NCBI RefSeq assembly: GCF_001950325.1
Contig: NZ_BDJL01000007.1
Coordinates: forward strand, 33,252-97,251
Length of the DNA stretch: 64,000 nt
Direction of reading: 5' to 3'
DNA from: Carboxydothermus islandicus
GTDB lineage: Bacteria > Bacillota > Z-2901 > Carboxydothermales > Carboxydothermaceae
The notes below the pieces were generated by a model that was not told where the DNA came from, did not search any database, and saw nothing but the letters and a program-made list of their open reading frames with translations. Of the stretch, positions 54,942 to 64,000 are shown piece after piece. A program made the position numbers and the translations under genes. Positions within the stretch are counted from its first letter, which is position 1, and every line of letters begins with the position of its first letter.

Positions 54942-56600
54942 TTAACCGATCATTTTGTGAATCGCGCCTCCCGGTGGCACCATGGGAAAAACATTTTCCT
55001 CCCGGTCTACCCAAACATCTACCACTACCGGTCCGGTATAATTTATGGCCTCCAAAAGTTTTTCTTCTAAGTTTTCTTCTTTTTTAATGCGCATGCCCCT
55101 TATCCCGTAAGCATCGGCCAACTTAACAAAGTCGGGATTTTTTAGTTTCGTTTGTGAATAACGGCGCTGATGGAAAAGTTCCTGCCACTGCCGCACCATC
55201 CCCAGGTAACCGTTGTTTAAGATAATAACCTTAACGGGGATGTTATAGGCCGCAGCGGTCATCAGTTCCTGGCTATTCATCTGGATACTACCATCCCCCG
55301 ATACCACTATTACCTGCTGCTCCGGTCTTGCTACCTGAGCCCCAATTCCTGCCGGTAAACCAAACCCCATCGTTCCTAAACCACCGGAGGAAATAAATCT
55401 CCGGGGCTTATTGAATTTGTAAAACTGGGCAGCCCACATCTGATGCTGTCCCACATCGGTAACGATAATTGCTTCGCCTCCGGTGATCTTATAAAGAGTT
55501 TCAATAACTTTTTGGGGTTTTAAGCCACACTCCTGGTTATAAGTTAAAGGATACTTTTCCTTTAAACCAAAAACATACTGCAGCCATTTCTCCGGCTTTT
55601 TTTCCTTTACCCCTTTAATTAAAAGCTCTAAGCTGTTCTTTACATCCCCCACCAAAGGCACTTCTACCCGCACATTTTTGTTAATTTCCGCCGGGTCAAT
55701 ATCGATGTGGATAATCTTGGCTTTAGGGGCAAAGCTGTTAACATCCCCGGTTACCCGGTCGTCAAAGCGCACCCCCACGGCTATCAAGAGATCACATTCG
55801 CTGACCGCATAATTAGCCGGCTTGGTCCCGTGCATTCCCAGCATTCCTAAAAATAAGGGATGTTCTCCGGGAAATCCCCCTAAACCCATTAAACTTGCAA
55901 CCACCGGCGCATTGATTTTCTCGGCAAAAGCCAACAATAACTGTTCAGCCCCGGCGTTAACAGTCCCGCCTCCGGTAAAAATTAACGGACGTTCGGAGGA
56001 ATTTATTAATGCTATAGCCTTATTAACCTCTTCCTCGCCGGGAGTTAAAACCGGTTTGTACCCTGGAAGCTCAACTTTTTCGGGAAATTCATAGCGCGCC
56101 CGGGCCGCCGAAACATCCTTGGGAATATCAATTAAAACCGGCCCCGGTCGTCCCGTCCGGGCAATGTAAAATGCTTCCACCACCGTCCGGGCTAAATCTC
56201 CCGGATCTTTTACCAGATAATTATGTTTGGTAATCGGCATGGTTATTCCGGTAATATCCGCTTCCTGGAAAGAATCCCGTCCCAAAAGCGAGGTAGCCAC
56301 CTGTCCGGTAATGGCAACCACCGGCACCGAATCCATATAAGCAGTGGCAAGACCGGTTACCAGGTTAGTGGCTCCCGGGCCGGAAGTTGCAAAACATACC
56401 CCTACCTTACCCGAAGCGCGGGCATAGCCATCGGCGGCATGGGCCGCTCCCTGTTCGTGCCGGGTCAAGTAATGGGTAATTTTTGAATCGTAAAGGGCAT
56501 CATAAATGGGCAGTACCGCTCCCCCGGGATAGCCAAAAACCGTATCCACTCCTAAATCCTCTAATACCTTAATTAAAATTTGCGCTCCGGTTAACTCCAT
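54942..56600 (-). CDS. ilvB: acetolactate synthase large subunit, primary copy
   Basis: 552 aa with [14 protein letters not shown], catalytic Glu in [13 protein letters not shown] motif [12 protein letters not shown], and GMVRQWQ containing Trp472. ATG 56600 follows GGGGTG. Immediately followed by ilvN, so this is the regulated AHAS holoenzyme. Confidence 0.94.
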   Translation of the reverse strand: MELTGAQILIKVLEDLGVDTVFGYPGGAVLPIYDALYDSKITHYLTRHEQGAAHAADGYARASGKVGVCFATSGPGATNLVTGLATAYMDSVPVVAITGQVATSLLGRDSFQEADITGITMPITKHNYLVKDPGDLARTVVEAFYIARTGRPGPVLIDIPKDVSAARARYEFPEKVELPGYKPVLTPGEEEVNKAIALINSSERPLIFTGGGTVNAGAEQLLLAFAEKINAPVVASLMGLGGFPGEHPLFLGMLGMHGTKPANYAVSECDLLIAVGVRFDDRVTGDVNSFAPKAKIIHIDIDPAEINKNVRVEVPLVGDVKNSLELLIKGVKEKKPEKWLQYVFGLKEKYPLTYNQECGLKPQKVIETLYKITGGEAIIVTDVGQHQMWAAQFYKFNKPRRFISSGGLGTMGFGLPAGIGAQVARPEQQVIVVSGDGSIQMNSQELMTAAAYNIPVKVIILNNGYLGMVRQWQELFHQRRYSQTKLKNPDFVKLADAYGIRGMRIKKEENLEEKLLEAINYTGPVVVDVWVDREENVFPMVPPGGAIHKMIG

Positions 56601-56611
56601 CTCGTTCACCC

Positions 56612-58273
56612 CTACTTTAAAAACACCGCACCTAAGTTAGCAGAGCTCACTAACTTTTGGTACCGAGCAAGGTAACCTTCTTTAATCTTAGGCTCGGGAA
56701 TTTGTAATTGAGCTTTTCTTTGGTTAAGTTCATCTTCTGATACCAAAAGATCTAATCTTTGTCCCGGAATATCTATTTTTATTAAGTCTCCTTCCCGAAC
56801 CAAAGCTATCGGTCCACCTTCATAACCTTCGGGAGAAACATGCCCGATTGCTGCTCCCCGGGTCGCTCCCGAAAACCGGCCATCGGTAATCAATGCCACC
56901 TCTTTATCTAACCCCATCCCGGCAAGGGCCGAAGTTGGTGTTAACATCTCCCGCATGCCGGGACCACCTTTGGGGCCTTCATACCGGATAACCACCACAT
57001 CCCCTTTCTTTATTTGCCCGGTTAAAATGGCCGTGGTAGCATCTTCTTCGCTATCAAAAACCCGGGCCGGACCGGTGTGGGTTAGCATTTCCGGTAAAAC
57101 CGCCGATTTTTTCACCACCGCTCCCCGGGGTGCCAGGGTTCCAAACAAAATTGCCAAGCCCCCCGTCTCCGAGTAAGGATTATCAATAGGCCGGATAACT
57201 TCGGGATTTTTATTGACAGCATTTCTCAGGTTCTCCCCTACCGTTTTCCCCGAAACGGTAAGAAGGTCTTCTCTGATCAAACCTTTCTTCAAAAGCTCCT
57301 TCATTACCGCTGGAATTCCCCCGGCAAAATACAGGTCTTCCATATGATACGGTCCCGCCGGGCTTAAGCGGCAGAGGTTTGGCGTTCTTTCACTTACCTC
57401 ATTCACCAGGTTCAAATCAAACTCCACTCCCGCCTCATAAGCTACCGCCGCCAGGTGTAAAACCGTATTGGTCGAGCACCCTAAAGCCATATCGACCGCC
57501 AAACCATTTAACAAGCTCTCCCGGGTAAAGATATCCCGGGGACGGATATTTTGGGAAAGGAGTTCCATTACCTTTTCCCCGGTAAGTTTAGCAAGCCTTA
57601 GCCTTTCGGCATACACCGCCGGTATGGTGCCATTTCCGGGAAGGGCAAGACCTATAGCCTCGGTCAAACAATTCATTGAATTTGCCGTAAACATCCCGGC
57701 ACATGAGCCACAGCCGGGGCAGGCGTAATTTTCGTATTCTAAAAGTTCCTCTTCGCTCATAAGGCCGGCAGCAACAGCCCCTACCCCTTCAAAAACGTTG
57801 CTGAGGGAAACGCTTTTTCCCCTCACTCTTCCCGCTAACATCGGCCCGCCGCTGACAAAAATAGCCGGAAGATTTAAACGCATCGCCGCAATTAACATTC
57901 CGGGAACAATTTTGTCGCAGTTGGGAACAAAAACAAGGGCATCAAACTGGTGAGCCTTAACCATAACTTCCACCGAATCGGCAATAAGTTCCCGGCTGGC
58001 GAGCGAATACTTCATTCCCTCGTGGTTCATGGCAATACCATCGCAAACCCCGATTACCGGAAGCTCAAAGGGAACCCCGCCGGCATTCCTTACTCCGGCT
58101 TTTACCGCTTCGACAACCGTTCTTAAATGCACGTGTCCGGGAACAATTTCGGAAAAACTGTGAACAACGCCGATAAACGGACGTTTTAGCTCATTATCGG
58201 TAATTCCCAACGCCTTAAGTAAACTTCGATGAGGTGCTTTGCTTATGCCTGACTTAATGAGGTGACTTGGCAT
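56612..58273 (-). CDS. ilvD: dihydroxy-acid dehydratase
   Basis: Fe-S enzyme forming 2-oxoisovalerate and 3-methyl-2-oxopentanoate. Cluster cysteines are in [11 protein letters not shown] and [16 protein letters not shown]; the C-terminal part includes [18 protein letters not shown]. 553 aa, full length. Confidence 0.95.
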   Translation of the reverse strand: MPSHLIKSGISKAPHRSLLKALGITDNELKRPFIGVVHSFSEIVPGHVHLRTVVEAVKAGVRNAGGVPFELPVIGVCDGIAMNHEGMKYSLASRELIADSVEVMVKAHQFDALVFVPNCDKIVPGMLIAAMRLNLPAIFVSGGPMLAGRVRGKSVSLSNVFEGVGAVAAGLMSEEELLEYENYACPGCGSCAGMFTANSMNCLTEAIGLALPGNGTIPAVYAERLRLAKLTGEKVMELLSQNIRPRDIFTRESLLNGLAVDMALGCSTNTVLHLAAVAYEAGVEFDLNLVNEVSERTPNLCRLSPAGPYHMEDLYFAGGIPAVMKELLKKGLIREDLLTVSGKTVGENLRNAVNKNPEVIRPIDNPYSETGGLAILFGTLAPRGAVVKKSAVLPEMLTHTGPARVFDSEEDATTAILTGQIKKGDVVVIRYEGPKGGPGMREMLTPTSALAGMGLDKEVALITDGRFSGATRGAAIGHVSPEGYEGGPIALVREGDLIKIDIPGQRLDLLVSEDELNQRKAQLQIPEPKIKEGYLARYQKLVSSANLGAVFLK

Positions 58274-58285
58274 CTTTCTCCCCCT

Positions 58286-59167
58286 TTACTCGCTGAAAAT
58301 AAATGGACCGTCGGTAGTAACGTATTCCCGGAAATCTTTGATTAACGTCCTGGTCATGGGCCCGGGTACACCTTCGCCAATGGTTCTTCCATCAACTTTT
58401 ACCACCGGTATTATTTCCGCCGCCGTACCGGTTAAGAAACACTCATCGGCATTAAAGATGTCATAGCGGGTAAACAGCTTTTCTTCCACCGGAATGCCTC
58501 TTTTTCTGGCCAAGTCCATAACCGTATTACGGGTAATACCTTCTAAAATCCCGGCATAAGAAGGAGGTGTAATCAAGCGACCGTTTTTAACGATAAAGAC
58601 ATTGTCACCGGTAGCTTCCGCCACATATCCTTCCTGATTTAAAAGAATTGCTTCTAAGACTCCATGAAGATTTGCTTCGATTTTAGCCAAAATATTGTTT
58701 AAATAATTCAGGGATTTAATCCTGGGACTCGAAGCTTCGTTTAAGTTTCGCCGGGTTGGAACGGTAATCACCTCAAGGCCTTCCTCATAGAAACGCTCGG
58801 GATAAAGGGTAATGGAAGAACCGATGCAGAAAACCGTAGCTTTTGGACATTTTCTGGGATCCAAACCCAAATCACCTTTCCCCCGGGTAACCACCAAACG
58901 AATATATCCTTCCCGTAAGTTGTTTTTACGCATGGTTTCCAGAACAACTTCGGTCATTTCTTCCTTGGTTAGAGGTATTTCTAAAAGAATAGCTTTGGCC
59001 GACTCGTAAAGACGGTCGATATGTTCTTTTAGCTTAAATACCCGGTTGTGGTACGCTCTGATACCCTCAAATACTCCATCACCGTATAAAAGACCGTGGT
59101 CAAAAACCGAAACTTTCGCTTCCTCCTCCGGTACAAACTTACCATCTAAGTAAATAAGAAGCCCCAT
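58286..59167 (-). CDS. ilvE: branched-chain amino acid aminotransferase
   Basis: PLP class IV enzyme, 293 aa. Contains DHGLLYGDGVFEGIRAY, SLNYLNNILAKIEA with the PLP Lys region, EATGDNVFIVKNG and CFLTGTAAEIIPV. ATG 59167 is set by GGAGGTG 6 nt upstream. First gene of the operon after the T-box. Final step of Val, Leu and Ile synthesis. Confidence 0.94.
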   Translation of the reverse strand: MGLLIYLDGKFVPEEEAKVSVFDHGLLYGDGVFEGIRAYHNRVFKLKEHIDRLYESAKAILLEIPLTKEEMTEVVLETMRKNNLREGYIRLVVTRGKGDLGLDPRKCPKATVFCIGSSITLYPERFYEEGLEVITVPTRRNLNEASSPRIKSLNYLNNILAKIEANLHGVLEAILLNQEGYVAEATGDNVFIVKNGRLITPPSYAGILEGITRNTVMDLARKRGIPVEEKLFTRYDIFNADECFLTGTAAEIIPVVKVDGRTIGEGVPGPMTRTLIKDFREYVTTDGPFIFSE

Positions 59168-59229
59168 TTCCCGCACCTCCGTAATTTTATTAAAAATTAT
59201 TAATTTTTATGCTCAAAATATATAAAAAC

Positions 59230-59480
59230 AACCCCCGCCCCTGAATGCTCAGGGACGGGGGTTTTGCCCGCGGTACCACCCTGCTTGCCGGGCATGGTAA
59301 CCCGGCCGCTTCATTGGCATAACGGTCAAAAACCGTTCCGGCCTACTAACCTTTCGACCGGAAAGCTCCTGGGCGATCTGTGCAAAACTCCGGCACCGGG
59401 TTCGCAGCTACCCCCGGCTCTCTGGGGCCTTCCTTTTGCACCGCTCCCATTCACTGCTTTTTCTGTAAAAGGTTTTGCTG
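59230..59480 (-). promoter_or_regulatory. T-box riboswitch of the ilv-leu operon, apparent Ile specifier
   Basis: GGTGGTACCGCGGGC (59280-59266) is the T-box; the terminator hairpin with 15-bp arms (CCCCCGTCCCTGA / TCAGGGGCGGGGG) covers 59230-59262. Stem I has GAGAGCCGGGGGTAGCTGCGAA. The specifier-loop alignment with the ileS leader (CAG-ATC-GCCC against GAAA-ATC-CCCC) places codon AUC at 59377-59375. This fills most of the 424-nt space before the next gene. Confidence 0.9.
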
Positions 59481-59483
59481 ATA

Positions 59484-59513
59484 ATTTTATAAAACACCAG
59501 CCGCTTTTGTCAA
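59484..59513 (-). promoter_or_regulatory. sigma-A promoter of the ilv-leu operon
   Basis: TTGACA at 59513-59508, then TATAAA (16 nt) or TAAAAT (18 nt) at 59491-59484. The only strong promoter seen for the 13-kb ilvE-cimA operon. Confidence 0.85.
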
Positions 59514-59573
59514 TAAAATAACAAAATGTATACAAGATGCAAAGATATTTCTCTTTTTTCTCAAAACCTTAAC

Positions 59574-59611
59574 AAAAAAATAACCGAGAGGATAACCCGG
59601 TTATTTTTTTA
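59574..59611 (-). terminator. Rho-independent terminator of the tetR operon
   Basis: AAATAACCG pairs with CGGTTATTT, with T tracts on both sides; the tetR stop is within it. Confidence 0.8.
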
Positions 59612-60167
59612 AACCGTTTAAAATTATCTCCGTTAAATTCTCGATAAGCTGATCTTTTAAAAACCCTTTCTCTCTTAAAATACCGCGAATAGTGGCAAAG
59701 GAAGTCATTCCAAAAAAAGCCGGAACAAAAATTTCCAGGTTAACTTTCCGAAATTCGTTGGCTTTTATCCCTTCCTCTATTAATTGATTGAGGAGGCGAT
59801 AATAATCATTAATCTTTACCCGAAAACTTTCCCGGGGAAGGGTACTTCCAAAAAAATCCCCTAAAATTAACACTACCTCCTCGTGAAACTCTAAGAAAAA
59901 TTCCACCTGGACCTTTATTAAAGCCCTAAGTTTTTCTACCGCCGAAACTTTTAACTCTAAAACCTTTTTAGTTCTTTCCTCTAATTCTTCAAGAATAGAA
60001 AGGGTAAGCTTTAAAAAAAGTTCCTCTTTACTTTTAAAATAGTAATATAAAGTCCCCTTGGCCACCTTACTAATTTTAGCAATTTCATCCATGGTAGCTT
60101 TTTCAAAGCCCTTTTGGGCCATCACTTTAGCCGCAGCTTTTAAAATCACCCGAATCTTGGGATTCAT
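59601..60167 (-). CDS. TetR-family repressor
   Basis: 188 aa. N-terminal helix-turn-helix with KVMAQKGFEKATMDEIAKISKVAKGTLYYYFKSKEELF is characteristic; the C-terminal ligand domain is divergent. ATG 60167 follows GGAGG. Last gene of the operon after the permease, so it should control its own transcription through the palindromes at 63377-63432. Confidence 0.92.
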   Translation of the reverse strand: MNPKIRVILKAAAKVMAQKGFEKATMDEIAKISKVAKGTLYYYFKSKEELFLKLTLSILEELEERTKKVLELKVSAVEKLRALIKVQVEFFLEFHEEVVLILGDFFGSTLPRESFRVKINDYYRLLNQLIEEGIKANEFRKVNLEIFVPAFFGMTSFATIRGILREKGFLKDQLIENLTEIILNGLKK

Positions 60168-60183
60168 CTTATCCTCCAAACAG

Positions 60184-62724
60184 CTAAATTACATTACCTT
60201 CTTTAGGTGATAAATCGGAAAGCGCAATATGCCTTGGAGTGACAAAATAATTTAGTATTAAGGCTATTACCCCAAACAAAGCCATCATGAAAACACTGTG
60301 GTCAAAGCTCATCCCGGAGCCACCGGAAATGGCTTCTCTTAAACCGTAAACTCCGTAAGTCATCGGCAAATAAACGCTAATTTCCCGGAAGAATTTTGGC
60401 AGTAATTCAAAGGGAAAAGCACCACCGCAAGAAGCAAGCTGCAAAATCAATAAAACTACCGCTAAAAATCTTCCCGCCATACCAAAAAGGGAAACCATTA
60501 AACCGATAATAGCTATGAAAGTTAGGGACATTAAAATAGCAAATCCATAGAACTTCCATTGAGATGCAACCTGAAGGTCAAGCCCTTTTTCTAAAATTAT
60601 ACCAGAAATTACAGCTTGAAGCACCCCAATTAAAGCTACCGCTAAAAATTTCCCGAGTAAAATTTCCCAGGAACGAACCGTAGATAAGGTTAAACGGTGG
60701 TCTTTTAAATTTACCAGGAAGAACAGCACCAGAGCTCCAATCCAGAGGGAAAGGGGAAGGAAGTACGGCGTAAAAGCGGTTCCGTAGTTGGGAACATAAT
60801 ATTTTTTCTCCTCATTAACCTGCACAGGATCGGAAATTATTTTAGCCCTTTTTTCCTTTAAGGAAGGAGTTAGCTCTTTCTTTCCTTCCTCTACCCCGGC
60901 CTTAAGCCCTGAAGTAAGCTCCCGGGAACCTTTATAAAGCTTAAATAAACCGTCATTTAGTTCCGCCTGTCCAGTCGCTAACCTTAACGCTCCCTTTTCT
61001 AATTCCAGAGCTCCATTTTTTACAGGCAAGATTCCGCCATTCAAGGAAGCAGTTCCGTTACTAAGGGCCAATGCCGCATTATTAAGCTTACTACTTCCTT
61101 CTGTCAGAAGATTTATCCCGCTATACAGTTGATTGTAGCCTTCTTTTAAAGAAGAAAGACCGCCACCCAGTTCTTCCATTTTAGCCGGTATTTCCTGGGT
61201 CTTTAATGCTAAAAGAGTTGTACCTTCCGCAAGCTTCTTGCTGCCGTAAACTATGGTGCCAACGCCATCTTGTAATTGACTTAATCCTGCAGTTAAATCC
61301 TGACCACCCTTTTCTAAAGCCACCATTCCCGGCTGAAGTTTACCTTTATATCCTTCTTCTCCCTGGTTTATTAAGTTCGTGAGTCCAAGATTTAGGGTTG
61401 TAAGGGATGAACTTAACTCTGAAATTCCTTCATTGCCTTTAATAAGCAATGACGAAAGGCCAGTATTATATTGATTAATCATTGTTAAATTCTCTTTAGC
61501 TGCCTTTAGAGAATTTATAGCCATATCTATTTCCGGGTCTGGCTGGTTAGCTCTGTAATTTTCTAAGGTATTTAAAGCTTGCTCAATTTGGTTTTGGGCA
61601 GCTTTTTGGGATTGATCTACACCCGCCACCAGTGTAGTACCCGTTTGCAAGCTATCTTTCAAATTGTTTAAGCCGTCTAAAAGCTGCTCATAACCGGAAG
61701 CCAATTGTTTTAAGCCGGAAGACACTTGACTCCAAAAGCTTTCTACCCCTGACAAAAAAGTATTAACACCCGCTATATAACCGCTACTACCCGCAGCAAG
61801 GTTGGCTACTCCTTTTTCTAAAGTAAGACTTCCACTGTAAACTCCATAAGCTCCGTCAGCAACGGTTTTAACCCCACCGTTTAGTTCAGCAAACTGACCT
61901 CCTAACTCGGCTCCGGGAAGTAGTTTTAAACCTTCATAAATTTTTTTACTGCCACGTCTAACATCCTCCATTTTAGCGGCAAACACCGACATATTTTGGC
62001 TAAATTCCATCGCTCCACTTTTTAACCGGTTGCTTCCCTGATAAAGCCGCTCCGTGCCTGCTGCAAGTTTTTTGGCCCCTGCTGCTAATTTTTGCCCGCC
62101 CTTTTCTAATTCCATACTTCCGTTGTACGCCTGCTTGATGCCCTCTTCCAGCTTTTCGCTACCGTCAGCGACTTTTTCCACATCTTTTAAAGAGTCGTCC
62201 ATTTTCTCAAGAAGAGTAGTCATTGCTTCTTTAACTATTTTCTCTTCTATTTTTTGTTTTAATTCCAAAACCACCCGGCTGTTTAACTGTGCTGCCAAGT
62301 AGTTTTTACCCTCGTTATAAATTACCTTAATCCCGGCTTTTTGGGGATCCGACGATTTCATTTTATATAACTTCTCGGAAAAATCCCCGGGTATTTTTAC
62401 TATTAAATAATATTTATCCCCCAGTAACCCCCGGTAAGCTTCCTTTTCCTCAACAAAGTACCATTTTACCGCATTATTGCTTTTTAGTTCATCCACCAGT
62501 TCCTGACCAGCATTAATTTTTTCTTTTCCGTCATCATAACCCCGGTCCAAATTAACTACCGCTACCGGCAAATTTTTTAGATTGCCATAAGGGTCCCAAA
62601 AAGCAGACAAATAAACAAAGCTGTACAGTAACGGCATTAAAATTATCACCATTAACGCTACTCGGGCTTGACGGGTACTAAGAAGCTGTTTTAGCTCGAC
62701 CCGCGCAATCTTTAAGAAGTTCAT
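60184..62724 (-). CDS. YhgE/Pip-type ABC-2 permease
   Basis: 846 aa. One N-terminal TM (RVALMVIILMPLLYSFVYL), a ~600-residue extracellular region rich in repeats of the type L..G...L..G.., then about five C-terminal TM helices (FFLVNLK, FLAVALIGVLQAVISGI, ILMSLTFIAIIGLMV, FLAVVLLILQLA, FGVIALILNYFV). The family includes phage infection protein and transporters for surface molecules. Overlaps the ATPase gene by 47 nt. Confidence 0.9.
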   Translation of the reverse strand: MNFLKIARVELKQLLSTRQARVALMVIILMPLLYSFVYLSAFWDPYGNLKNLPVAVVNLDRGYDDGKEKINAGQELVDELKSNNAVKWYFVEEKEAYRGLLGDKYYLIVKIPGDFSEKLYKMKSSDPQKAGIKVIYNEGKNYLAAQLNSRVVLELKQKIEEKIVKEAMTTLLEKMDDSLKDVEKVADGSEKLEEGIKQAYNGSMELEKGGQKLAAGAKKLAAGTERLYQGSNRLKSGAMEFSQNMSVFAAKMEDVRRGSKKIYEGLKLLPGAELGGQFAELNGGVKTVADGAYGVYSGSLTLEKGVANLAAGSSGYIAGVNTFLSGVESFWSQVSSGLKQLASGYEQLLDGLNNLKDSLQTGTTLVAGVDQSQKAAQNQIEQALNTLENYRANQPDPEIDMAINSLKAAKENLTMINQYNTGLSSLLIKGNEGISELSSSLTTLNLGLTNLINQGEEGYKGKLQPGMVALEKGGQDLTAGLSQLQDGVGTIVYGSKKLAEGTTLLALKTQEIPAKMEELGGGLSSLKEGYNQLYSGINLLTEGSSKLNNAALALSNGTASLNGGILPVKNGALELEKGALRLATGQAELNDGLFKLYKGSRELTSGLKAGVEEGKKELTPSLKEKRAKIISDPVQVNEEKKYYVPNYGTAFTPYFLPLSLWIGALVLFFLVNLKDHRLTLSTVRSWEILLGKFLAVALIGVLQAVISGIILEKGLDLQVASQWKFYGFAILMSLTFIAIIGLMVSLFGMAGRFLAVVLLILQLASCGGAFPFELLPKFFREISVYLPMTYGVYGLREAISGGSGMSFDHSVFMMALFGVIALILNYFVTPRHIALSDLSPKEGNVI

Positions 62725-63355
62725 AGCTTACACCTCCCCGGGCAATGTCTATTACTATATCGGCAATCCCAAGCTCTTCTTCTTTTAAAGTGGTATAAAT
62801 AACTAACTTTCCTTCTTGCTTTAAATTTAGAAAAATTTTTTCGATAAGCTTTCTTTCAATACACGTAAGATTTCTAAAAGGTTCATCAATTAAGACAACC
62901 GGCGGTTCCCCAATTAAAGCCAGAGCTAACCCCACTTTAATTCTCTGTAAAGGATTTAAATCGGCAATTATATTTTCTTTTGTAAAATTTGCTTCAATCT
63001 TCTCCAAAAGTCTATCCACCTCGACGGGTGTTACTTTTTTCCCTATCAAAGCTCCTTGAAATTTGAAGTTATCAAATACTGAGAGGGAAAAGTACGGTTC
63101 ATAAATCCCTTCTACAAAAGAAAGCCCCACCTTTTGTCTTATTTCCCGCTGTTTTTTCACCGGATTTAAACCTAAAACCGTTATTGCTCCTTCTACCGGT
63201 CTAATTCCACCAATCATTGCTAAAAGGCAGGCAGTCTTACCGGTCTTTGCTGGTCCGTAAATTCCTACAATCCCCGGCTGTTCTACGAAAAAAGTAATAG
63301 GTTTAAAGCGGGGATCCTTACTAAATTTAACATCTTTAAACTGAATCACCTGCAC
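62678..63355 (-). CDS. ABC transporter ATPase with degenerate signature
   Basis: 225 aa. Walker A GPAKTGKT (34-41) and Walker B VVLIDE (153-158) are present, but the LSGGQ signature is replaced by LNPLQ (133-137). Pairs with the YhgE permease whose start it overlaps. Divergence of the signature may mean weak or altered hydrolysis. Confidence 0.85.
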   Translation of the reverse strand: MQVIQFKDVKFSKDPRFKPITFFVEQPGIVGIYGPAKTGKTACLLAMIGGIRPVEGAITVLGLNPVKKQREIRQKVGLSFVEGIYEPYFSLSVFDNFKFQGALIGKKVTPVEVDRLLEKIEANFTKENIIADLNPLQRIKVGLALALIGEPPVVLIDEPFRNLTCIERKLIEKIFLNLKQEGKLVIYTTLKEEELGIADIVIDIARGGVSYELLKDCAGRAKTAS

Positions 63356-63376
63356 ACCCCCTTTTAAGATTTATAC

Positions 63377-63432
63377 TGACCAGTCAGTCAAATAATAATA
63401 TAAAAAAATTTGACCGGCTGGTCAACCGGTCA
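63377..63432 (-). promoter_or_regulatory. promoter with TetR-type operators
   Basis: Minus-strand TTGACC (63425-63420) and TATATT (63402-63397) with a 17-nt spacer. TGACCGGCTGGTCA with a further CCGGTCA (63411-63432) overlaps the -35 box, and TGACCAGTCAGTCA (63377-63390) lies just after the -10 box. Likely sites for the TetR protein of the operon. Confidence 0.75.
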
Positions 63433-63503
63433 AATTTTGATTTTCTTTTAAACTACCCCATTAAATTCATTTACATCACTTTTTCTTGGTTTTTTAAAAA
63501 TTT

Positions 63504-63899
63504 TTAAAGGCTAATGACTTTTAGGCTTTTTGTTAAATAACTCACAATGTTTCCCATATTGGTTATTTCGCCGGCCACCACCTTATCTTTTAACTTAAAA
63601 TAATCAAGGCAGGTCCCGCAAGCCCCGAGATAAACTCCTTTTTCTTCAAGAATTTTTAAAGGCCCTAATACCGACGAACCTTCGACCACTAACTTTACTC
63701 CGGAGTTAACAAACAATAAAGCTTCGGGAAGTTCATCATTCCCCGCCAGTGTTGTAAGAAAATTTTTCATCAGAATTTTCCCGAGTTCCTCATCCCCTCG
63801 CCCGAGTGATTCTCCCTGGATAAAAAGAACGGTGCCGGCAATTTCCGACTTACTTTCAAAAAACGGAGCAAGTTTCGAGGCTAAATCATGAATATCCAC
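63504..63899 (-). CDS. YedF-like DsrE-fold protein lacking the TusA domain
   Basis: 131 aa. Matches the C-terminal part of YedF sulfurtransferase-like selenium proteins: GESLGRGDEELGKILMKNFL, ALLFVNSGVKLVVEGS, GVYLGACGTCLDYF, VAGEITNM. The usual N-terminal TusA/SirA domain is absent. GTG 63899 is spaced to AAGGGTG; ATG 63905 is possible. The start codon at 63971 is ruled out because the promoter (63934-63962) lies downstream of it. A selenium link fits the selenoproteins above, but is inference. Confidence 0.8.
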   Translation of the reverse strand: MDIHDLASKLAPFFESKSEIAGTVLFIQGESLGRGDEELGKILMKNFLTTLAGNDELPEALLFVNSGVKLVVEGSSVLGPLKILEEKGVYLGACGTCLDYFKLKDKVVAGEITNMGNIVSYLTKSLKVISL

Positions 63900-63933
63900 A
63901 TCCATCACCCTTTTATAATATTCTTTAATGTAA

Positions 63934-63962
63934 ATTATAACATTTTCATATATTTCTGCCAA
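63934..63962 (-). promoter_or_regulatory. sigma-A promoter of the YedF-like gene
   Basis: TTGGCA (63962-63957), 17 nt, TATAAT (63939-63934). Transcription would start near 63928, leaving a short leader before the gene. Confidence 0.8.
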
Positions 63963-64000
63963 GGAAAACATTAGCCAAGAAGCCAGAGTCCCAATAGACA

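Noticed and set aside
59264..59535. Frames on both strands upstream of ilvE
   Set aside because: Lie inside the T-box leader and its promoter.

Overview
The window looks like chromosome from a thermophilic, anaerobic, low-to-mid GC Firmicute of the Carboxydothermus / Thermoanaerobacterales type. This is inferred from ferredoxin-dependent 2-oxoacid oxidation, T-box leaders, the alaS-reoM-ruvX order, AG-rich ribosome sites and selenocysteine usage. I saw no rRNA, tRNA, CRISPR array, insertion sequence or prophage.

Region 1 (1-6860): a partial methylaspartate ammonia-lyase gene diverges from a sigma-54 activator with an unusual Rossmann-like N-terminus. Next comes a textbook -24/-12 promoter in front of leucine dehydrogenase and a four-subunit 2-oxoisovalerate:ferredoxin oxidoreductase. 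Together these make a BkdR-like branched-chain amino acid oxidation unit. Region 2 (6870-12246, minus): a split methylmalonyl-CoA mutase, an acyl-CoA synthetase, a cobalamin adenosyltransferase and the MeaB chaperone.

Region 3 (12358-23735): redox and peptide-modification genes. One minus-strand operon holds two genes interrupted by in-frame TGA, each followed by a bacterial SECIS-like hairpin: a HesB-like and a MerT-like selenoprotein. Between and beside them lie a CcmH-like protein, Lgt and a rhodanese lipoprotein. Upstream is a run made of thioredoxin, a small ferredoxin, an ArsM-like methyltransferase, a 34-residue five-cysteine peptide, a radical SAM/SPASM enzyme, a DUF5714 protein, a 47-residue four-cysteine protein and a thioredoxin-thioredoxin reductase fusion. 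It reads like an uncharacterised RiPP (modified peptide) or thiol-chemistry system and is the best candidate here for something new. A third, weaker TGA-readthrough candidate is the FmdB-like zinc ribbon gene just upstream.

Region 4 (23520-40143): a housekeeping block on the minus strand. It contains a U32 peptidase-family protein, mltG, murJ, galE, a VanW protein, DUF1292, ruvX, an aldo/keto reductase-ferredoxin, reoM, alaS, an AI-2E family permease, and ileS behind an Ile T-box. Three small genes (59, 46 and 57 aa) are hidden in this block. Region 5 (40144-45733): an accessory patch with two coiled-coil membrane proteins (one RMD1-like), a phosphodiesterase, a VapBC-type toxin-antitoxin pair, a lone Rossmann protein resembling the sigma-54 regulator's N-terminus, and a nucleotidyltransferase pair.

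Region 6 (45730-59520, minus): a complete ilvE-ilvD-ilvB-ilvN-ilvC-ilvB-leuA-leuC-leuD-leuB-cimA operon behind a strong sigma-A promoter and a T-box whose specifier appears to be AUC (Ile). CimA supplies 2-oxobutyrate without threonine. Region 7 (59574-64000, minus): an ABC ATPase, a YhgE/Pip permease and a TetR operon with TetR-like palindromes at its promoter, then a YedF-like protein lacking its usual TusA domain.
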